A stretch of 64,000 nucleotides of DNA from positions 62,001 through 126,000 of the forward strand of contig NZ_WBIQ01000002.1 of NCBI RefSeq assembly GCF_009749405.1, in the 5' to 3' direction. Under the pieces are notes generated by a model, which was given only the letters and a program-made list of their open reading frames with translations, was not told where the DNA came from and did no database searches. Made by a program: the position numbers and the translations under genes. Within the stretch, counting starts at the first letter, position 1, and every line of letters starts with the position of its first letter. This DNA comes from Agromyces lapidis. GTDB taxonomy: Bacteria; Actinomycetota; Actinomycetes; Actinomycetales; Microbacteriaceae. Below, piece after piece: positions 60,139 through 64,000 of this stretch.

Positions 60139-61395
60139 ATGGCCGGGTTCCGGGTCAGGCGCCGACTCGGCGCGCACCAACTCGAGGCACACGACGCCGA
60201 TCTGGCGAAGCGGGCCGGGGCGGCCCTGTTCGCCGCCGATGAGCGCGTCCGCGCCGCCGCCGATGAGCTCGGCTTCGCCGAGGCCGAGCTGGGTGCCGGT
60301 GCGATTCAGCAGCCGGGCGAAGCGCTCGCTGAGGTACGCCGACAGTTGGGCATCGCGTTCCTCTTGAACCGGCTCAATCACGATGCGATGCCCGGCACGG
60401 CCGACGAGGTGCGTGCTCGATACGAGCGCGTCGTGCAGCTGTGCGAATCCGCCGAGCACGTGCTCGATGAGCAGCTCACCGCGATCGCCGAGCGGATCAC
60501 ACGGGCGCGCCGCGAACCCGAGTTCATCGACGGTCTGCGGGCCGAGCTCGAGCGTCTGCGCGCTCGCGTCCCGTTCGTCGGCGAAGCGATCGGATGCCTC
60601 GCCGCCCGCTATGCGCGCGAGGCGCTCGTCACGGTCGAGGCCGATGCCGCCGAGGCCGAGCAACTCCTCGCATTCGCGGAGCACAGCCTGCGCGTGGCCG
60701 AGCGACGTCGCGAGGCGGGGGCGCGTGAGCAGGCGCAGCTCGCGCTCGAGGCATCCGCTGAATCGGTGCGCCGTGCGGCCGCGATGCTCGACGCCGTGGA
60801 GGCCTTCGAGGTCGAGGCGCTGCGCGCCGAATCCGCCTTGGCTGCGATCGTCGAGGAGTCCCGTCGGCACCTCGCCGTGGCGCTCGACGCGCCCCCATCT
60901 CGCAGCCTCGCGACCGCGATCGACGAACTGCGGGCGGCCCTCGCGGGCCTTCCAGCCGGGGTCAACACCGATCCGTTCGCCCATCTGAGTCGAGTGCGCT
61001 CGGCGCATACCGCGTTGGAATCGGCGATGGCGGCGGCTCGCGAGCGCGCGATGATTCCGACCCCGCCCGTCGAACAGGTGAGCCCCGCGATCGAGGCCGC
61101 CGACCGACGGCTCGATGTCGCCCGCGACGCAATCGCCCGCAACCCGGGCCGCATCGGCGCCGAGGCCATGAAGGTGCTGGCCGAGTCCGAACGCATCCGC
61201 ACCGATCTCGGGCACTACCTCGGCAGCCCCGCGGTGACGGTCGCGGTGACCGACCACGATCACCAGGCGCAGGTGGTGGCCATGGCCCGGCGTGCCGCGT
61301 TCCTCGCGAGCGAGGCCCTCTTCCTGGCGCGGCGCGACATCGAAGCATCCCGACGCCACGCCCTCGGCCGCGGGGCGATGTCGGCGGTCTCGTGA
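60139..61395 (+). CDS. Coiled-coil protein, paralogue 2 without the Gly-rich tail
   Basis: The ATG at 60139 lies 6 nt after TAAGAT. The 418-residue product aligns along its length with the preceding gene (AHDADLAKRAGAALFAADERVR, AERRREAGAREQAQLALEASAESVRRAAAMLDAVEAFEVEALRAESALAAIVEESRRHLAVA), so it is a tandem duplicate. The C-terminus lacks the Gly/hydrophobic tail and ends with RRHALGRGAMSAVS. The function is unknown. The loss of the tail suggests the two copies have divided roles or that this copy is decaying. Confidence 0.75.
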   Translation: MAGFRVRRRLGAHQLEAHDADLAKRAGAALFAADERVRAAADELGFAEAELGAGAIQQPGEALAEVRRQLGIAFLLNRLNHDAMPGTADEVRARYERVVQLCESAEHVLDEQLTAIAERITRARREPEFIDGLRAELERLRARVPFVGEAIGCLAARYAREALVTVEADAAEAEQLLAFAEHSLRVAERRREAGAREQAQLALEASAESVRRAAAMLDAVEAFEVEALRAESALAAIVEESRRHLAVALDAPPSRSLATAIDELRAALAGLPAGVNTDPFAHLSRVRSAHTALESAMAAARERAMIPTPPVEQVSPAIEAADRRLDVARDAIARNPGRIGAEAMKVLAESERIRTDLGHYLGSPAVTVAVTDHDHQAQVVAMARRAAFLASEALFLARRDIEASRRHALGRGAMSAVS

Positions 61396-61402
61396 CCCCG
61401 TC

Positions 61403-61429
61403 GGTCGAGTAGCGAAGCGTATCGAGACC
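61403..61429. repeat. GGTCGAG...CGAGACC repeat, shortest full copy
   Basis: This 27-bp copy reads GGTCGAGTAGCG, then AAG, then CGTATCGAGACC. It is the cleanest example in the window and lies 8 bases after the second paralogue. Confidence 0.85.
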
Positions 61430-61469
61430 ACCCGCCCCGCGCGCCAGTGAGCGCACCGCACCCCAGAAC

Positions 61470-61486
61470 AGGGGCGCCACGCCCCT
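61470..61486 (+). terminator. Small hairpin
   Basis: AGGGGCG pairs with CGCCCCT over loop CCA. It lies after the second paralogue and before the PH-domain gene. Confidence 0.5.
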
Positions 61487-61585
61487 AAAGCGGCGTAGTC
61501 GCGAATCCCTGCGCGTCGCGTCGATAGGCTGCGACGAATGTGCGCCGCGTCGAGCGGGCACGTCACCTCGAAAGAAAGGCCCCCG

Positions 61586-61960
61586 ATGGTGGAGACCGCA
61601 CCGATGCTCGCGTGGACGTTGCAGAACGAGATCCCGATCCCGGAGGACGTGCACGCGCTGCTCGTGGAGGGCGAGCAGGCCGTCGCCTCGTTCAAGACCT
61701 TCCGCGACTCGGCGACCTTCACCACCAAGCGGCTCATCGTGCGCGACGCGCAGGGCATCACCGGCAAGAAGATCGAGATCTACTCGCTGCCGTACAGCTC
61801 GATCAACATGTGGTCGACCGAGAACGCGGGTGGCTTCCTCGATCGCGACGCCGAGGTCGAACTCTGGACTCGTGCCGGCCACATCAAGGTCAAGCTCACG
61901 AAGGGCGCCGACATCCGCCGCATCGACAGCCTGCTCGCGTGGGCCGTGCTGCAGCGCTAG
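61586..61960 (+). CDS. Bacterial PH-domain protein
   Basis: I choose the ATG at 61586, with AAAGGC upstream; an ATG at 61538, 7 nt after TAGGCT, would add 16 residues. The 124-residue product is conserved: IPIPEDVHALLVEGEQAVASFKTFRDSATFTTKRLIVRDAQGITGKKIEIYSLPYSSINMWSTENAGGFLDRDAEVELWTRAGHIKVKL, the bacterial pleckstrin-homology (bPH/YvbH-like) pattern. The function is unknown. The clear similarity to widespread homologues makes it real. It ends 29 nt before the next, convergent gene. Confidence 0.88.
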   Translation: MVETAPMLAWTLQNEIPIPEDVHALLVEGEQAVASFKTFRDSATFTTKRLIVRDAQGITGKKIEIYSLPYSSINMWSTENAGGFLDRDAEVELWTRAGHIKVKLTKGADIRRIDSLLAWAVLQR

Positions 61961-61989
61961 TCGGCGGCGGGTGCCTCCGAGTTCCTCCG

Positions 61990-62754
61990 CTACCCGAGGG
62001 ATGACTGCGAGCGATTGTCGCCGATCTTGGCACGCTGTTTGTAGATGGAGTGGCTCGGGTCGAGGAGATCCATGAGGTCGACCAGCCGATTCTGGACATC
62101 GGCGAGGCGAGATCGTCCGGCGTCACCAATGCCGTTCGTGATCGGTTCCAACAACGCGTCGAACCAAGCGCGAAAGTCATTGTCGCGGCGGAATCGAGCC
62201 ACGAACGTCGCGTACCGCATCACCGACGGGAATCTGCGCTCGCCGACCACCTCCCACCTGAACATCAGCTCTCCAATGGCGTGCTGTTCTCCTGCGAAGA
62301 GCATGAGCTCTTTGCCGTAGGCGTCGGTCTTCAACGCATCGCTCACCTCCCTGATCACGCTTGTAATACTCGTGGCATCGGCTTTGGAACCATTGGACGA
62401 GCCGATGAGCTCGAGCGACTCCTTGAACAGCGCCGCCTGTCGTGTTGCCTCTGCCCACCCGAAGTACTGCGCGAACAGGAAGCACGTGTACTCGGTGGCG
62501 TTGGCGCGCCAGCGGTCTTCCGGCCCGCTCCCGTAGGTTTCGAGGAACCCCTGCTTGAGGATGTTGTAGATCCGGCTCTGCAGGTCTGAGGCCGCGTAGA
62601 GGAGGGGTTCTATCGACTGCTGCATGACGTCGCGCTGGCGCGCCTGAGCGGCAGCGTGCTGCTCCGATCGCTTTGCCCTGCCTGCCGCAATCACCGAAAT
62701 GATCGCTGCCGCAAAACCAAGCAGAGGGGCGATCCAGAGCACGACTTGATCCAT
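61990..62754 (-). CDS. Hypothetical membrane-anchored protein of lower GC
   Basis: The 254-residue product starts at the ATG at 62754, 6 nt after TAGCAT, a leaderless arrangement. It has one N-terminal helix (VVLWIAPLLGFAAAIISVIAAG) and then a basic, soluble helical domain. That domain includes QSIEPLLYAASDLQSRIYNILKQGFLETYG and a Cys near 90 in ATEYTCFLFAQYFGWAEATRQAALF. I do not recognise the family. Its base composition appears clearly lower in GC than its neighbours, with TTG/TTC/AAC-rich codons. It could be a recent acquisition. Confidence 0.68.
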   Translation of the reverse strand: MDQVVLWIAPLLGFAAAIISVIAAGRAKRSEQHAAAQARQRDVMQQSIEPLLYAASDLQSRIYNILKQGFLETYGSGPEDRWRANATEYTCFLFAQYFGWAEATRQAALFKESLELIGSSNGSKADATSITSVIREVSDALKTDAYGKELMLFAGEQHAIGELMFRWEVVGERRFPSVMRYATFVARFRRDNDFRAWFDALLEPITNGIGDAGRSRLADVQNRLVDLMDLLDPSHSIYKQRAKIGDNRSQSSLG

Positions 62755-62961
62755 GATCGGATGCTAGACATCGGCGAGGCATCGCCCGAGTTGGCGCGCC
62801 GAACGGCTGACGGGCGGCAGGTCGGGCAACGGCGTCGACCGTGCCGCCTCACTAGCTACGAAGCGTGCGCCACCCTTATGACTGGTGAGCATGGCGGGAT
62901 CTCTCGACTTGTTGACCGATGCGGACTGCTGGATTCACTGCCTCAGCGCCACAATGATCGA

Positions 62962-63882
62962 GTGACTCGCCGCGGACTGCTCCTCTTCATCGCGCTCGGA
63001 ATCGCGTGGGGCATCCCATATCTCTTCATCAAGGTCGCCGTGTCGGAGCTCGACCCGGGCATGGTGGTGCTCGCCCGCTCGGGGCTCGCGGCGATCCTGC
63101 TGCTGCCGCTCGCGCTGTTCCGGCACGAGGTCGGCCCGGTGCTCCGCCGCTGGAAGCCGATGCTCGCGTACACCCTCGTCGAAATCGTGCTGCCCTGGTA
63201 CTTCTTGAGCTCGGCCGAGCAGACGCTGCCGAGCTCGACCGCCGGGCTGCTGCTCGCCGCGGTGCCGCTCGCGGGCGTCGCCATCGCGTTCCTCATGGGG
63301 CGCCCCGAGCGCCTCTCGGGCACGAACTGGATCGGCATCGCGCTCGGCATGCTCGGCGTCGCCGCCCTCGTCGGCTTGGATGTCGCGGGCTCCGACCTGT
63401 TCGCCGTCGCCCAGATGGCCGTGGTCGTCGTCGGCTACGCGCTCGGCCCGGCGATCCTCGCGCGCTGGATGCCAGACCTGCCGGGCATCGGCATCGTGGC
63501 AGTCTCGCTCGCGGGCGCCGCCGTCGCGTATGTGCCGTTCGTGCTGCTCACCGGCGGCGTGCCGACCGCTTGGCCGTCGCCGCCCGTCATCGTCTCGGTG
63601 ATCGTGCTCGCGGTGATCTGCAGCGCGCTCGCGTTCCTGCTCATGGTCGGCCTCATCGCCGAGATCGGCCCGGTGAAGGCGACCACGATCACGTACGTGA
63701 ACCCGGCCGTCGCGATCATCGCCGGCGTGGTGGTGCTGGGGGAGCGGGTGACCGTGTGGACGGTCGTGGGGTTCGTGCTGGTGCTGGCCGGGTCGTATCT
63801 GGTGACGAAGAAGCACTCCGGCGAGACCGGCTCTGTCGGAGCTCAGCGCCAAGGGCAGGCTTCAGCTCCGCTGGTGGAGTAG
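62962..63882 (+). CDS. EamA-family (DMT) exporter
   Basis: The GTG at 62962 lies 6 nt after CACAAT. The 306-residue product has ten helices with the EamA repeat: GIAWGIPYLFIKVAVSELDPGMVVLARSGLAAILLLPLALFRHEV, TAGLLLAAVPLAGVAIAFLMG, and VKATTITYVNPAVAIIAGVVVLGERVTVWTVVGFVLVLAGSYLV. It should export amino acids or similar metabolites. The start region is open further upstream but that part is unlike protein. The end LVE-TAG resembles the repeat-derived ends nearby. Nothing recognisable lies between its stop and the window edge. Confidence 0.85.
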   Translation: MTRRGLLLFIALGIAWGIPYLFIKVAVSELDPGMVVLARSGLAAILLLPLALFRHEVGPVLRRWKPMLAYTLVEIVLPWYFLSSAEQTLPSSTAGLLLAAVPLAGVAIAFLMGRPERLSGTNWIGIALGMLGVAALVGLDVAGSDLFAVAQMAVVVVGYALGPAILARWMPDLPGIGIVAVSLAGAAVAYVPFVLLTGGVPTAWPSPPVIVSVIVLAVICSALAFLLMVGLIAEIGPVKATTITYVNPAVAIIAGVVVLGERVTVWTVVGFVLVLAGSYLVTKKHSGETGSVGAQRQGQASAPLVE

Positions 63883-64000
63883 GCCGGTATCACCGGCTCT
63901 ATGGGCATCGTGGATGTTGTACGGATGCCACGTGATTCGTCTGGCACCAGAACGGGGGTGCGTCGGCGCTGCCTCAAGCCATGTCCGAGGTTCTAGTGTC
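63883..64000. other. Window end, no gene recognised
   Basis: The last 118 nt hold no recognised coding or repeat sequence. The end TTCTAGTGTC contains a TAGTGT hexamer that could be the -10 of a gene starting just outside. Confidence 0.4.

Noticed and set aside
1-64000. tRNA, rRNA or CRISPR loci
   Set aside because: No cloverleaf-like arms, rRNA signatures or regularly spaced direct repeats were seen on either strand.

Overview
The window looks like chromosomal DNA from a high-GC actinobacterium, most likely a member of the Microbacteriaceae (Agromyces/Microbacterium-like). The reasons are a GC content near 70%, GTG and TTG starts, many genes that begin only 6-7 nt downstream of a TANNNT-type -10 hexamer (leaderless transcripts), an IdeR/DtxR-type iron box, LLM/F420-type flavoenzymes, a baeRF-family protein, and very frequent use of the word GGATGCC. 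I saw no rRNA, tRNA, CRISPR array, prophage or intact insertion sequence. The genus is inference; the gene families are read from the sequence.

Layout. 1-5.3 kb: a partial methyltransferase, an FKBP lipoprotein, an EcfT/double-ATPase ECF transporter behind an iron box, and a hexapeptide-repeat protein. 5.3-15.1 kb: a large Cys-type arylsulfatase, two LLM oxidoreductases, a BBE-type FAD oxidase, a baeRF protein, a mycoredoxin-like protein and a PPOX protein. 15.1-19.6 kb: a TM0106-type RecB-nuclease/helicase and a TetR regulator. The TetR gene is divergent from an agmatine deiminase-amidase operon, with a perfect palindromic operator between them. 22.4-30 kb: a ribbon-helix-helix/degenerate nucleotidyltransferase-like protein, a membrane-anchored sulfite-oxidase-like protein, a hydrolase/DUF2207 pair, a zinc-ribbon protein, and a 978-residue kinase-aminotransferase fusion.

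30-41.5 kb: a small LuxR-type regulator with a TTGGGG repeat, an aromatic-acid-exporter-like protein, a BCCT transporter, a stand-alone 5'-3' exonuclease, a GlxA-type regulator, GAPDH, a DUF389 protein, and a QorR/Qor2-like redox pair. 42-47.2 kb: a secreted Ala-rich protein, then a thiamine salvage operon (thiM-thiE-thiD/tenA-MFS) under a TPP riboswitch, with every junction a 4-nt overlap. 47.3-58.4 kb: a DHFR-like protein, an LVIVD propeller protein, a DUF305 lipoprotein, DUF4442 and VOC proteins, a long disordered HD-domain protein, a CPBP protease, a membrane-anchored GH5 glycosidase, and a PPOX protein. 58.6-64 kb: two tandem coiled-coil paralogues, a PH-domain protein, a lower-GC hypothetical membrane protein, and an EamA exporter.

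The least explained material is non-coding. There is a family of nested palindromes in gene gaps (about 1.94, 12.05, 40.1 and 54.2 kb). A 27-41 bp repeat runs from GGTCGAGTAGCG to CGTATCGAGACC; one copy lies in frame inside the GH5 gene and another supplies the stop codon of the exonuclease gene. Two gap elements are rich in TGTGG. Coupled systems that can be argued from context are thiamine salvage with a candidate precursor importer, iron-controlled ECF uptake without a local S component, agmatine catabolism, and quinone/redox response.
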